Below are positions 5,282-5,378 of a stretch of 5,378 nucleotides of DNA, one piece after another. Both the position numbers and the translations under genes were made by a program. The stretch's first letter is position 1. Every line of letters starts with the position of its first letter. Under the pieces are notes generated by a model. The model was given only the letters and a program-made list of their open reading frames with translations, had not been told where the DNA came from and did not search any database. The stretch comes from Actinomycetes bacterium (GTDB lineage Bacteria > Actinomycetota > Actinomycetes > Actinomycetales > Cellulomonadaceae), in assembly GCA_023438885.1 (NCBI GenBank), contig JAEXPS010000194.1, positions 1 through 5,378 on the forward strand, given 5' to 3'.

Positions 5282-5378
5282 TCAGCGCGGGGGCTCGGGA
5301 GGCGCCTGCGGCGGGGCCGCGGGCGGCGGGTACGCCGTCGTCGGGTCTGACGGAGGCGTGCCGAAGGGGGCCGACGGC
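5282..5378 (-). CDS. Partial CDS, proline-rich C-terminus of an unidentified protein
   Basis: Only the last 31 codons and a TGA stop (5282-5284) are inside the window; the gene continues past the right edge. The tail has about 14 prolines in 31 residues with Ala, Thr and Ser, including TPPSDPTTAYPPPAAPP and ending PEPPR. Such tails are common as flexible cytoplasmic or extracellular ends of actinobacterial membrane and cell-envelope proteins, but nothing here identifies the family. The composition is proline-rich in this frame, the neighbouring frame gives an unconvincing Ala/Arg/Gly mix, and a hairpin follows at a suitable distance. It could still be an accidental open frame in GC-rich DNA. 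Confidence 0.5.
   Translation of the reverse strand, partial: PSAPFGTPPSDPTTAYPPPAAPPQAPPEPPR

Overview
The window is very GC-rich, and its real genes have strong G/C third-position bias, several GTG starts and TANNNT-type -10 boxes directly in front of start codons. This points to a high-GC actinobacterium, with a Pseudonocardiaceae-like chromosome as my best guess. The gene content looks like ordinary chromosome with one toxin-antitoxin module. I see no phage, transposase, CRISPR array or secondary-metabolite genes.

Layout, left to right. Positions 1-219 are non-coding and hold a 19-bp direct tandem repeat running into a nested inverted repeat (54-126), downstream of the first gene pair. 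On the minus strand, a PHP-domain metal-dependent phosphoesterase (828-1670 or 1691) is followed by a MarC-family six-helix membrane protein (220-828), and the two share a TAATG stop/start overlap. Diverging from them on the plus strand is an aminopeptidase P-type M24 metallopeptidase (1748-3241) with all five metal ligands. A 142-bp gap then leads to an uncharacterised actinobacterial lipoprotein (3384-4373). Its predicted -10 box is embedded in a perfect 8-bp dyad. Convergent to it on the minus strand is a Phd/YefM-type antitoxin plus PIN-domain toxin pair (VapBC-like, 5120 down to 4414). At the right edge, the proline-rich C-terminus of another minus-strand gene enters the window (5282-5378), probably ended by a hairpin at 5232-5262.

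Functionally, the PHP protein and MarC are probably co-transcribed and translationally coupled, but no shared pathway is evident. The peptidase, the lipoprotein and the TA module look like independent units. A recurring regulatory theme is that three genes (PHP, peptidase, lipoprotein) each have a -10-like hexamer exactly 6 nt before a start codon, as expected for leaderless mRNAs. The antitoxin instead has a strong Shine-Dalgarno sequence. I did not find a convincing new multi-gene system. The items most worth a second look are the repeat element at 19-126, the lipoprotein with its operator-like dyad, and the leaderless promoter arrangement.
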